From CAYJXJ01 sp964374095 (GTDB taxonomy: Bacteria > Elusimicrobiota > Elusimicrobia > UBA1565 > UBA9628): DNA of 27,557 nt. Each line of letters starts with the position of its first letter. Position 1 is the first letter of the stretch. The position numbers and the translations under genes are program-made. The notes beneath the pieces were generated by a model. That model was not told where the DNA came from. It ran no database searches and saw nothing but the letters and a program-made list of their open reading frames with translations. The stretch is from assembly GCA_964374095.1 (NCBI GenBank), contig CAYJXJ010000050.1, positions 1 to 27,557 of the forward strand, written 5' to 3'. This document shows positions 7,901 through 15,012 of this stretch, piece by piece.

Positions 7901-8194
7901 TCAGGCCTCCAATGGCTCGATGAGGATCTCGCCCCGGGCCCGAAGCTGGCAGAGCAGGCGCGCGCGGGGTTCTTCGGGACGCAGGAGCGAGGTCAGCTCG
8001 CGCTCCTCGGAGCCGGGCTCGGGGAGGGGCTCGGACCCGCAGGCCTCGACGCGGGAGAGGCAGGTCCCGCAGATGCCGGTGCGGCAGCCGAAGAGGACGG
8101 GGGAGTTCTCGGCGGTCAGGTGCTCGGAGAGCTCGCACTCGGCCGGCAGGTCGACGGAGGCGTGTCCGGATCGGAAGCGAACCCGCAGGCTCAT
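7901..8194 (-). CDS. Plant-type 2Fe-2S ferredoxin
   Basis: The 97-residue protein has the standard ligands C37-x4-C42-x2-C45 and C82 in a beta-grasp layout (GCRTGICGTCLSRV then LLCQL). It starts with ATG four bases after the stop of the AurF-like gene and ends two bases before the Rieske oxygenase start, so it lies exactly between two oxygenases. It most likely delivers electrons to one or more of the three oxygenases of the operon. No dedicated ferredoxin reductase is encoded nearby, so a housekeeping reductase must be used. Confidence 0.95.
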   Translation of the reverse strand: MSLRVRFRSGHASVDLPAECELSEHLTAENSPVLFGCRTGICGTCLSRVEACGSEPLPEPGSEERELTSLLRPEEPRARLLCQLRARGEILIEPLEA

Positions 8195-8198
8195 GGGG

Positions 8199-9368
8199 TC
8201 AGGCCCAGGAGTTGAAGGCCGCCTTGTTGCGCGCGAGCTCGTCCGGGAGGCTGTTGGACGACATCAAGCTCATGCGCTTGTTGGACTCCGAGACGTAGTC
8301 CAGGGAATCCACGTAGGCCTTGTAGGATTCGACGGCGGTGCGGTGGACCCGGGCGGCTTCGTGCATCCCCTGGGACTCCTCGGTGAAGCAGCGGCGGATC
8401 ATCTCGCGCGCGTCGGCGGGGTTCATGCCGAAGACCGGCGAGCGCAGCACCGCGTCCATCGCATCGTAGAGCGCGGGGTCATACCAGAATATGCCGCGGA
8501 TCGCCGTGGAGAAGTGGAAGTGGTCCTTCTGGCAGCCGCGCACCGCGCGGTTGGCGACCCAGCGCTCGAAGGGGGTCGGGTCCGGGAGGCTTCGGATCAC
8601 GTCGTGGGAGAGCACCTTGGAGCTGTTGAAGTGGAAGGACTCGTCCATGAAGTGATAGAGGCTGATTTTGGAAGGTATCGGGGCGTCTTCGGAACGTAGG
8701 GCGGGCTGGGCCAGGGCCTGCTGGATCATTTTTCCGTTCAAGGTCCGCAGGCCTCGGATCGCGAAGTACTGGCAGCCGATGAAGGCGTTGCCGCAGGAGA
8801 GCTGGGTGTAGAAGCGCAGCTGGATGCTGCGCCAGAAGCGCTGGGCGGGCCCGGCCCTCGAGAATATCATGGTCTCCTCGTAAAGGGAGCGCATCGGGTA
8901 GGTGAATACCCGCCGGCCGAAGAGGGACTCCTCAACCTTCTCGCCCACGGTCTTGAAGGCGTTGATGTGGGCCCGCTCCTGGGCGGTCTCAAGGTCCAGG
9001 GTGTCGCAGACCAGGCGGAAGTCCTCCATGGTGTTTAAGCCCGCGGCGCCGGTCTGGTTGAGGAGGATGGTCGCGATCTCCGCCGAGATGATCTGGGCGT
9101 AGTAGGCCACCCAGTACAGGTGGTTGAGGGTGAGGCGCTGGGCGGGGCTGGCCTGGTCCCAAAGCGGGGTGCCCCAGAGCAGGGAGAAGTTCTCCGGGTT
9201 CCAGTAAATGTCCCGGCACTCCTCGAAACGGAAGGCCGCGGCCGCGGCGTCGATGGCATGGGTATGGTCCTGCTCCTTGTTCTTGCGGAAGTTGAGCTCG
9301 AGCTTGCGGAGGGTCTTCTCGTCGTCGAGCAGCGATCCGGCCTGGCGCTGGGCGAGGGCCGCGTTCAC
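8199..9368 (-). CDS. AurF-like diiron oxygenase (ferritin-like fold)
   Basis: The 389-residue helical protein shows iron-ligand patterns like those of the N-oxygenase AurF. E97 sits in a helix (AEIAT), E131-x2-H134 follows 34 residues later, and H239-x3-E243-x2-H246 (HFMDESFH) has the spacing of the last AurF ligands. AurF oxidises an aromatic amine to nitro; relatives do C- or N-oxygenations. The fourth carboxylate expected between the two halves is not seen: there is no Asp or Glu from 166 to 226, so the site may be modified. The GTG start overlaps the upstream stop as GTGA. The ferredoxin directly downstream is the obvious electron donor. The family call is by motif and spacing only. Confidence 0.72.
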   Translation of the reverse strand: MNAALAQRQAGSLLDDEKTLRKLELNFRKNKEQDHTHAIDAAAAAFRFEECRDIYWNPENFSLLWGTPLWDQASPAQRLTLNHLYWVAYYAQIISAEIATILLNQTGAAGLNTMEDFRLVCDTLDLETAQERAHINAFKTVGEKVEESLFGRRVFTYPMRSLYEETMIFSRAGPAQRFWRSIQLRFYTQLSCGNAFIGCQYFAIRGLRTLNGKMIQQALAQPALRSEDAPIPSKISLYHFMDESFHFNSSKVLSHDVIRSLPDPTPFERWVANRAVRGCQKDHFHFSTAIRGIFWYDPALYDAMDAVLRSPVFGMNPADAREMIRRCFTEESQGMHEAARVHRTAVESYKAYVDSLDYVSESNKRMSLMSSNSLPDELARNKAAFNSWA

Positions 9369-10135
9369 GCCGCGAGGGCTTCCATGGCCCGCGGCATGGC
9401 GCGGCCCTCCATGAACATCCGCAGGGCCCGGCCCTTCATGTTCTCGGCGCTGATGCGCGTGATGCAGACCAATTCGTCGCCCTCGGCGTAGCCGGGGTTA
9501 CGTTCCAGGAAATACCTCACCCGGGGGTCGTCCCGCCGCCCCTCGGGGGTCTCGGCCAAGGCGGGCTTGAGCTGGCCGAGGGAATCGGGGAAGCGCAGGA
9601 GGCCCGCCGCGGGGTCGTAGAAATCCTCGAATTTCTCCTGGGCCAGCCGGCGCATGATCTCGGCCTCATCGTCCAATGGCGCTTGGTCAAAGGCCGGGAA
9701 GTAGCGGTGGTAGAAGACCGGGAGGTACAGGTAGGTGCGGTAGCCCTTGCAGATCAACAACCAGTAGAGCGGCGAGTCCTCCCTTGATTCCAGATTCCCG
9801 GCGAAGCGGCACCAGGCCTTGACGAGTTCCTGGCTCCCCCAACTGTCGCGGTCGACCACGGTGTCCCCGGAGAAGATGGCCCGCACGTCCCGGCCCCGGA
9901 CGCGGCAGCGGAGGAGCTTCTGCGTCGAGAAGCCCTGCGGGGTTCCATCAGCCCCCCGCAGGCGGATCACCCAGTCCTTTTCGAAAAGATCCGCCTCGAA
10001 ACCCGCGCGGCTCACCCGGTCGTAGTGGCGGGCGAAGATGGCGAAGAGGGCGTCGACGTCGGACTCCGAGAGGTCCCGGACGGGAACCACCTCGGAGGTG
10101 AGACTCTGACCGTTCTCCAGAACCTCGGCGGGCAT
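9365..10135 (-). CDS. Uncharacterised protein, possible GNAT-fold acyltransferase
   Basis: I do not recognise the 256-residue protein with certainty. The N-terminal half alternates helix and strand in a way that suggests a GNAT fold: a helix around DALFAIFARHYD, a strand near WVIRLRG, a turn at PQGFS, then FSGDTVV and a helix SQELVKAWCRF. The C-terminal part has conserved-looking acidic and aromatic patches but no motif I can name. The start is ATG at 10135 with a strong AGGAGG site six bases upstream, the best ribosome site in the operon. It is translationally coupled (GTGA) to the AurF-like gene, which suggests a joint role. It could equally be an unrelated alpha/beta protein. Confidence 0.6.
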   Translation of the reverse strand: MPAEVLENGQSLTSEVVPVRDLSESDVDALFAIFARHYDRVSRAGFEADLFEKDWVIRLRGADGTPQGFSTQKLLRCRVRGRDVRAIFSGDTVVDRDSWGSQELVKAWCRFAGNLESREDSPLYWLLICKGYRTYLYLPVFYHRYFPAFDQAPLDDEAEIMRRLAQEKFEDFYDPAAGLLRFPDSLGQLKPALAETPEGRRDDPRVRYFLERNPGYAEGDELVCITRISAENMKGRALRMFMEGRAMPRAMEALAA

Positions 10136-10189
10136 GGCGAACCTCCTGATTCTCTCCGCCGCCCGGCTTTCGCCGAGAGGCGGCGAGGG

Positions 10190-10846
10190 TTAGTTGTCCG
10201 TCTCGCGCTCGAGATTCGGAAGGCTCGCGGCGGCGAGCTTCTTGATGTCGTCGAGTTGGCCCGGGGCGATGCCCCCGATCACCTTGACCGAGGCGCGGGT
10301 GATCTTCCAGCGCCCCGCCGCGTCGCGCTGGAGCATGGCGGTCCAGAGCGTCTTGTAGGAAAGGGCGTTGCCGAGCTTGGCGGCGCCTTGAGCGTCCTTG
10401 GTCACGGCCTGCACCGTCTCCTCGGCCGTGCCGGCGGAGAAGACCTTGTCCTTCAGGGGGATGCGGGCGTGGGTGTCGATGGCGGTGATCTGGTAGCTCC
10501 CCTTGGGGCCCTTGGCGTTGCCGACCCCGAGCAGCCCCTTCATGGTCTTCAAGTAGCCCTTGAACTCGGCGGCGTTGTTGACGACTTGGCCGGTGTGGAG
10601 GGTGGCCCGGAAATCGCCCTGGTCGATGTATTTATTAAGGAAATCGTCCATGGCCGTGCTCTTGGGGTCGGCCACCGAGTTCATGGCGTTCCGGTAGGAG
10701 TCCCGCACCTTCTCGAGGGCGGCCTTGTCGGCGTCCGAGAGATTCTGCGTGGAGGCGACCAGGCCCAGGCCGGCGAGCAACCCAACGGCGAGGACCGTCC
10801 CGGCGATGACGCGCAGCGAATTGGAAGACCGGCTTTTTGTGGCCAT
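10190..10846 (-). CDS. Membrane-anchored or secreted NTF2/SnoaL-like protein
   Basis: The 218-residue protein starts at the ATG at 10846, preceded by a G-rich Shine-Dalgarno-like run. Residues 12-30 form one hydrophobic helix that is either an uncleaved anchor or a signal peptide. The rest resembles the NTF2-like cone fold: an N-terminal helix (DADKAALEKVRDSY), FLNKYIDQGDF, and C-terminal strands such as LWTAMLQRDAAGRWKITR. NTF2-like proteins include SnoaL-type cyclases, isomerases and non-catalytic binding proteins. It is 54 bases ahead of the next gene and probably opens the biosynthetic operon. Function unknown. Confidence 0.7.
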   Translation of the reverse strand: MATKSRSSNSLRVIAGTVLAVGLLAGLGLVASTQNLSDADKAALEKVRDSYRNAMNSVADPKSTAMDDFLNKYIDQGDFRATLHTGQVVNNAAEFKGYLKTMKGLLGVGNAKGPKGSYQITAIDTHARIPLKDKVFSAGTAEETVQAVTKDAQGAAKLGNALSYKTLWTAMLQRDAAGRWKITRASVKVIGGIAPGQLDDIKKLAAASLPNLERETDN

Positions 10847-10896
10847 TAAGACCCCCCTGATGCGGTGATTGGGCGCGCTTTGGGCTGCCCTTGGGA

Positions 10897-10925
10897 AGGG
10901 TATCAATTCAGACCGGGGAGGTCAA
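10897..10925 (-). promoter_or_regulatory. Possible promoter of the biosynthetic operon
   Basis: On the minus strand, TTGACC (10925-10920) and TACCCT (10902-10897) are separated by 17 bp. The -35 box matches five of six consensus positions; the -10 box is weak (three of six). It would give a leader of roughly 45 nt before the NTF2-like start at 10846. Confidence 0.35.
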
Positions 10926-10974
10926 GGTTGGTGAGGACCAAACCCGTGGATCGAGCACGTCTCCGGCCGGGTTT

Positions 10975-12285
10975 CTAGGGCCGTGCCAGCAGGAAGTCTT
11001 CCAACGTGACTCCGGTGACGCGCTCGCCTTCGAACCGGCGGGCATTGATCACCGTCAGGCGGGAGCTGGGAAACATCCGTGGGAACCACGAGAAGTCGAG
11101 GGGCGACGCCGCGCCGCGCTTCACCTCGAGCAACGAATCCGGGGCGAGGACGAAGTCCAACTCATGATCCTTGTTCTGCCAGAAGGACGATACCTCGGGC
11201 ATGTCTTCTCCGGCCTTGGCTCGGCGCCTACAAAGCTCCTGGGCCACGACCCATTCGAGAAACATGGCCTGTGTCTCTTTCGGAAGTCTGGAAAAATCAT
11301 CGATCGAGCGCGGACGCGCGGGATGCCAAGCCGCGGCGGCCAAGGTGTTGATGAAGGGATGCTTGCACGGCTTGCGGCGCAGGAGAACGCGCCGCGAGGG
11401 GTCCCAGGCGAATTGCGATCCGACGCACATCAGGTCGGCCAGGAGCTCGACATAGCCGGCGGCGACGGTGTTGTTGGCCAGGCCGCACTCCCGCGCCAGC
11501 CGCGCCTGACCGATGGGGCTCCCGCCGCGGCGGGTGATGTGCTCCAAGATCGCCAGGAGCGACCCGCGCGCCCTGCCGGAAGCGGCGCACTCGCCGTAGA
11601 TCCAGTCCCGCACGGCCCCGATGCGGTGCTCCGGCAAGCGTCTGGATTCGGCGAGTTCCCCCAGCGCGGCGGGAGACCCCCCGGACATGATGTAGGCGGC
11701 GAGGACGTCGGCGCCGACCTTGTCACGGCAGACCTTTTTGAACGCGGCGTAGGAGACCGGGGTGAACAGGTAGTGCGTGCGCTCCAGCCGCCCTTTGCGG
11801 CCCGGCAAGCGCTCCGCGCCTCGGCGCAGGTCCGTGGCTTTGGAACCCGTCGTCACGACGAGGATCGACCGGAGCTCTCCGGCGTCTATCAACCGCTTGA
11901 GCCCTTCCTCCCATTTCGCGACCGCGGTCACCTCATCGATGAAAAGCCGCCTGACGCCGGTCCGCTGTGCGAAGGCGGGCGCCAACTCGCGGATGGACGA
12001 GACCAGCCCGCCCACATCGGCGATCTCGTCTCCGTTGAGATAGTAGGCGCTCCCCGGTCCCCATTCGCGAAGAGTGCGCCGCAACTCTTGCTCCAGCCAG
12101 GTGCTCTTCCCGTACTGGCGCGGTCCTCGGATAAGGAGGACTCCGGCCTCTTTTGGCAGCTCTTTAAGCCCGAAGTCCAAGGGGAATATATGGGGAGCCA
12201 GAGAGAGCTCCTCCAGATGGGGAAATAGCCCCGGGCGGTCAAGGGCGCCGGTTGCGAGGGCCTGATTTATTTCTTTAACGTTCAT
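10975..12285 (-). CDS. DUF4143-type AAA ATPase with C-terminal nuclease-like domain
   Basis: The 436-residue protein has Walker A GPRQYGKST (54-62), where the usual GPRQVGKTT has Tyr and Ser, and Walker B RRLFIDEV (112-119). A winged-helix-like middle region follows. Near the C-terminus D377 and E387-V-K389 match the D...ExK core of a PD-(D/E)xK fold, as in many AAA_14/DUF4143 proteins. These proteins are common in bacteria and archaea; their role is unclear, though links to mobile elements and defence have been suggested. The gene stands alone with its own strong promoter inside a large palindrome, suggesting autoregulation. The ATG at 12285 lies six bases after the -10 box. Cytosolic. Confidence 0.88.
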   Translation of the reverse strand: MNVKEINQALATGALDRPGLFPHLEELSLAPHIFPLDFGLKELPKEAGVLLIRGPRQYGKSTWLEQELRRTLREWGPGSAYYLNGDEIADVGGLVSSIRELAPAFAQRTGVRRLFIDEVTAVAKWEEGLKRLIDAGELRSILVVTTGSKATDLRRGAERLPGRKGRLERTHYLFTPVSYAAFKKVCRDKVGADVLAAYIMSGGSPAALGELAESRRLPEHRIGAVRDWIYGECAASGRARGSLLAILEHITRRGGSPIGQARLARECGLANNTVAAGYVELLADLMCVGSQFAWDPSRRVLLRRKPCKHPFINTLAAAAWHPARPRSIDDFSRLPKETQAMFLEWVVAQELCRRRAKAGEDMPEVSSFWQNKDHELDFVLAPDSLLEVKRGAASPLDFSWFPRMFPSSRLTVINARRFEGERVTGVTLEDFLLARP

Positions 12286-12316
12286 AACGTTAGTATAGCT
12301 AACGTTATGAACGTTA
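12276..12316. promoter_or_regulatory. Large palindromic operator with four AACGTT boxes
   Basis: Arms of 18 bp (TAACGTTCATAACGTTAG and its exact reverse complement) flank a 5-base centre TATAG. The palindrome contains AACGTT four times, at 12277, 12286, 12301 and 12310, spaced 9, 15 and 9 bases. It covers the ATPase start codon and its whole -10 region. The symmetry and its place over the promoter point to an operator for a dimeric or tetrameric repressor; an RNA hairpin sequestering the start is an alternative. Confidence 0.85.
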
Positions 12317-12320
12317 TCAA
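12292..12320 (-). promoter_or_regulatory. Leaderless promoter of the DUF4143-type ATPase gene
   Basis: TTGATA (12320-12315), a 17-bp spacer and TATACT (12297-12292) each match five of six consensus positions. The -10 box ends six bases before the ATG at 12285, so transcription should begin at or next to the A of the start codon. No ribosome-binding site is present. Confidence 0.8.
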
Positions 12321-12352
12321 GGGGGTCCTCCTAACCGGAAGTTTCTTGGAGA

Positions 12353-13501
12353 TCAGGGCATCCGGCCCGAGGCCAACGCCCGCAGACGCTCCAACGGGAC
12401 CGCGTAGGCGGTGTTGCCGTCGCGGCCGACCATGGTTTCGGCCGCGGTGAGGGAGTTGAGAACCGCCTCTTCGACGGACTCCTGGACCGCCTCGAAGAGC
12501 CCGGTCAAGTGCTCGTCGCGCACGACGCGGAGCGTCTGGGTCAACTCGGGGGAGGGTCGTGGGAGCCGGTTGCCGGTCGAGAAGGCCAGGAAGAGGTCGC
12601 CGCTGTCGTGGCGCGAGGTGGCCCCGGTGCGGGCCAGGCCCAGGGTCGCGCGCGCGGCCAGGCGCCTGAGGCGGAGGTGATCGAGCGGGGCGTCGGTGGC
12701 GATGACGGCGATGATCGAGCCCTCGCGGGCTTCCACGGGCATGAGGTCGGTGAGGCTTCGCCCGACGGGCGCCCCGGCGACGGTGAGTTCCGGACGCCGG
12801 CCCATGTTCGCGTTGACCAGGACCCCGACCGTCCAGCCGCCTTCGTCGGCGGGCAGGCGGCGCGACGCGGTGCCGATGCCGGACTTGAATTCGAAAGCCA
12901 TCATGCCGGTGCCCGCGCCGACCGAACCTTCGGCCACCGGGCCGGGCGCCGCGGTTTCGATCGCGTGGACGGCGTCCTCCGGGGAGACGTGGAGCCCGCG
13001 CGAGTCGTTTAAAGTGGAGTCGTCGCATTCGGCGACGACGGGCAGGACGACGTCGTCGTCGCGGCCGATGCCGGGATGGAGCTTCATGAGGTAGCGGACC
13101 ACTCCGTCCATGACCCGGCCCACGTTCATGGTGTTGGTCAGCAGGATCGGCACGTCGAGCGCTCCCTGGGTGTCGATCCAGTGGGCTCCCGTCATCTCCC
13201 CGTTGCCGTTGAGGACCCAGGTCGCGGCCGGGACCTTTTCGTTCCAGATGTCGCCGCCGTGGGGGAGCACGGCCGTGACTCCGGTGCGTACGGGGCCCTT
13301 GCCGGGCCGGAGCGCGCCCTTCCCGCGCACCAGAGTGACGTGGCCGACCCGCACGCCCTCCACGTCGGTGATCGCGTTCAAGGGTCCGGGGGCCAGGCGG
13401 CCGATGCTGATCCCCAAATCCCGGAGCCGGGCGCGGCCCTCGGCGGCTGAGGAGGGGGCGGCGCCGCCGGCGGCCAGGGCGGCGGCGACGAGCCAGGTCA
13501 A
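12353..13501 (-). CDS. P1/S58-family (DmpA-like) aminopeptidase, secreted
   Basis: I place the start at the TTG at 13501, which overlaps the upstream TGA as TTGA and gives 382 residues with an N-terminal signal peptide (1-20, ending SSAA). The frame runs on upstream but there encodes noise over the neighbouring gene. The body matches the P1/S58 family: NAITDVEGVRVGH (42-54), TGVTAVLP, LTNTMNVGRVMDG, GSVGAGTG, FKSGIGTASR, and REGSIIAVIATDAPL (259-273). DmpA and BapA are N-terminal-nucleophile enzymes that self-cleave before a serine; S262 in the G261-S262 pair is the likely counterpart. They release N-terminal residues, including D- or beta-amino acids. A periplasmic member coupled to a helical secreted protein is somewhat unusual. 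Confidence 0.88.
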   Translation of the reverse strand: MTWLVAAALAAGGAAPSSAAEGRARLRDLGISIGRLAPGPLNAITDVEGVRVGHVTLVRGKGALRPGKGPVRTGVTAVLPHGGDIWNEKVPAATWVLNGNGEMTGAHWIDTQGALDVPILLTNTMNVGRVMDGVVRYLMKLHPGIGRDDDVVLPVVAECDDSTLNDSRGLHVSPEDAVHAIETAAPGPVAEGSVGAGTGMMAFEFKSGIGTASRRLPADEGGWTVGVLVNANMGRRPELTVAGAPVGRSLTDLMPVEAREGSIIAVIATDAPLDHLRLRRLAARATLGLARTGATSRHDSGDLFLAFSTGNRLPRPSPELTQTLRVVRDEHLTGLFEAVQESVEEAVLNSLTAAETMVGRDGNTAYAVPLERLRALASGRMP

Positions 13502-14472
13502 GGCGCCTTCTTGGGCGCCTCGAGGGTTTTCAGACCGTCCCGGACCTGGCGGAGCAGTTCCTCGGCGTGGCCGAGGAAGCCCTTGGTCTCCTCGACCGAC
13601 GCGCCGAGGGCCGAACGCGCGGACTCGAAGCTCTTGAACGCCTTGAAGAAGTCCCGCCGGCGCATGACGAAGTCGTCGATCCGGTGGAGGGCCACGTCGG
13701 TCTGGAAAAACAACTCGCGCGTCTCCGTGCGCGCCGGATCGACCGCGGCCAGGGCGCGGCTGCGCGAGACGCTCTGGGGTTCCTGGGGAAGGGCGTGGAT
13801 GCGCTCCCGGAGTTGGGCCCCCCGCTCTCCCAGCGCTTTGGCGCGGACGCCGAGCTCGGCGACGGCCTTGCCGAATTCCGCAATCGCGTCCCCGGCGCGG
13901 CGGTAGGCTTGAGCCGCGCGGGACCGGTCCTCTCCCATGCCCTCGAGTCCCGATTCGGCGGCCGCGAGCGCGATGTCCGCGCGGTCGAGAAATCCCAGGG
14001 CGCGCTCGTGGAGTTCCCGGAGGCGGGGTTCCTTCGGGGGGATCTTCGAGCGCAGATCGTCGGCTTCCTTGCGCGCTTTCTTCCAGCGCTCGCGTTGGTC
14101 GCGTATCGGCGGGGAGGCGGCGTCGAGCTTGCGCTGCAGTCCCGGCTCGCTTTCCTTGCCCTCCGCGCGTTCCTTGATTTCGGCCAGGGACGCCGCGGAC
14201 TTGAGGGCCAGGCCCTCGCCGGAACGGGCCGCGCGCGATCCCGAGCTGATGCCCTCGGCGACCAGGCCGGAAAGGACCTCCCACTGCTGGGCTTCCATCG
14301 CCATCCCGGCCATTCTGTCGATGGACTGGGAGCACTTGAAGGCGGCGTCCCGGAGCAGGCCGGCCTCGGGGTCCGGATCAAAGGGAGGGCCGTCGCGATG
14401 GCTGGCTTGCGCCGGGAAGGCGGCGAGGGCGCAGGCGAGCAGCAAGGCGGACGGCGGGAGGCGGTCGCGCAC
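13498..14472 (-). CDS. Secreted alpha-helical protein of unknown function
   Basis: The 324-residue protein has a signal peptide (1-23, ending PAQAS) and is otherwise almost entirely helical, Ala/Arg/Glu/Leu-rich with coiled-coil-like stretches (about 90-145 and 180-225). I see no enzyme motif. The GTG start at 14472 is chosen because a TAGCAT box ends six bases upstream and the signal peptide follows directly. It is translationally coupled (TTGA) to the P1-family peptidase, so the two probably work together in the periplasm, perhaps as partner or scaffold. This is inference from gene order only. Confidence 0.75.
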   Translation of the reverse strand: MRDRLPPSALLLACALAAFPAQASHRDGPPFDPDPEAGLLRDAAFKCSQSIDRMAGMAMEAQQWEVLSGLVAEGISSGSRAARSGEGLALKSAASLAEIKERAEGKESEPGLQRKLDAASPPIRDQRERWKKARKEADDLRSKIPPKEPRLRELHERALGFLDRADIALAAAESGLEGMGEDRSRAAQAYRRAGDAIAEFGKAVAELGVRAKALGERGAQLRERIHALPQEPQSVSRSRALAAVDPARTETRELFFQTDVALHRIDDFVMRRRDFFKAFKSFESARSALGASVEETKGFLGHAEELLRQVRDGLKTLEAPKKAP

Positions 14473-14484
14473 CTGCCAATGCTA
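14473..14484 (-). promoter_or_regulatory. Possible leaderless promoter of the secreted helical protein gene
   Basis: On the minus strand TAGCAT (14484-14479, four of six consensus positions) ends six bases before the GTG at 14472. No clear -35 box is found at 17 bp. It is back to back with the plus-strand promoter at 14495-14523. Confidence 0.4.
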
Positions 14485-14494
14485 GCAAAGTTCG

Positions 14495-14529
14495 TTGACA
14501 GGGCGCGCCGGGGGGGATAGACTATCTCA
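14495..14529 (+). promoter_or_regulatory. Leaderless promoter of the unknown protein-ALDH-endonuclease operon
   Basis: TTGACA (14495-14500) is a perfect -35 box. After 17 bp comes TAGACT (14518-14523), which ends six bases before the ATG at 14530. No Shine-Dalgarno sequence is present, so a leaderless transcript is predicted. Confidence 0.8.
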
Positions 14530-15012
14530 ATGGCCGCCGACTACTTTCCGATCCTCTTGGGGATGTCCCGGGTGTTCGAGTCCAGAACCGCGGGAGGCCG
14601 GGGGACCCATCAGGTCCATGTCCTGAGTCTGCGGCGCGTGGCCGGCGGCCTGCGCGCCAAGTTTCGAAAGCTCGAAACGCAAGACGGCGCCTCCCAGACC
14701 ACCCTCTACAATGTCAGCAAGGGCCGCGGCTGGGTCCGGTCCCACGGCCGCCGGGAGATCCCCTCGCCCCCGCGGCTCGGCCAGCGGTGGAAGGACCCGC
14801 CGTACGCCTATGAGGTCTCTTCCCTCAGCGCGGCCGCGCGCGTGCCGGCCGGCGCCTTCCGGAACTGCTTGGAAGTCTCCTATACCGTCGCCGAGGGTGA
14901 CGCCGGCGGCGGCCGCCGCATCTACGCCCCGGGGGTGGGGCTCGTGCGCGTCGAAAGCGCCGAGGAATCCGACCCCCATGAGATCAGACTGATTAGGTGG
15001 CACCTCCCATGA
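14530..15012 (+). CDS. Small protein of unknown function
   Basis: The 160-residue protein begins MAADYFPILLGMSRVFE and seems to be an all-beta domain. The Y-F-P opening, the late AGAFRNCLEVSY strand and the closing YAPGVGLVRVES recall the domain of many bacterial lipoproteins that begin YYPLxxGxxW and end YApGVGlVk. Unlike those, it lacks a signal peptide or lipobox and appears cytosolic if the leaderless ATG is right. The stop overlaps the ATG of the aldehyde dehydrogenase gene (ATGA). Its role is unknown; co-translation with an aldehyde dehydrogenase may mean a metabolic link. Confidence 0.7.
   Translation: MAADYFPILLGMSRVFESRTAGGRGTHQVHVLSLRRVAGGLRAKFRKLETQDGASQTTLYNVSKGRGWVRSHGRREIPSPPRLGQRWKDPPYAYEVSSLSAAARVPAGAFRNCLEVSYTVAEGDAGGGRRIYAPGVGLVRVESAEESDPHEIRLIRWHLP

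Noticed and set aside
6804..8138. 444-codon version of the Rieske oxygenase
   Set aside because: The extension overlaps the ferredoxin gene out of frame; homology begins only after the GTG at 7898.
10148..10188. Inverted sequence with a GAAA loop between the NTF2-like and GNAT-like genes
   Set aside because: Short, imperfect and without a U-run; may be an mRNA structure, but not enough to call a terminator.
12353..14335. 660-codon version of the P1-family peptidase
   Set aside because: The upstream part is an out-of-frame reading of the helical-protein gene; the TTG at 13501 begins a proper signal peptide.
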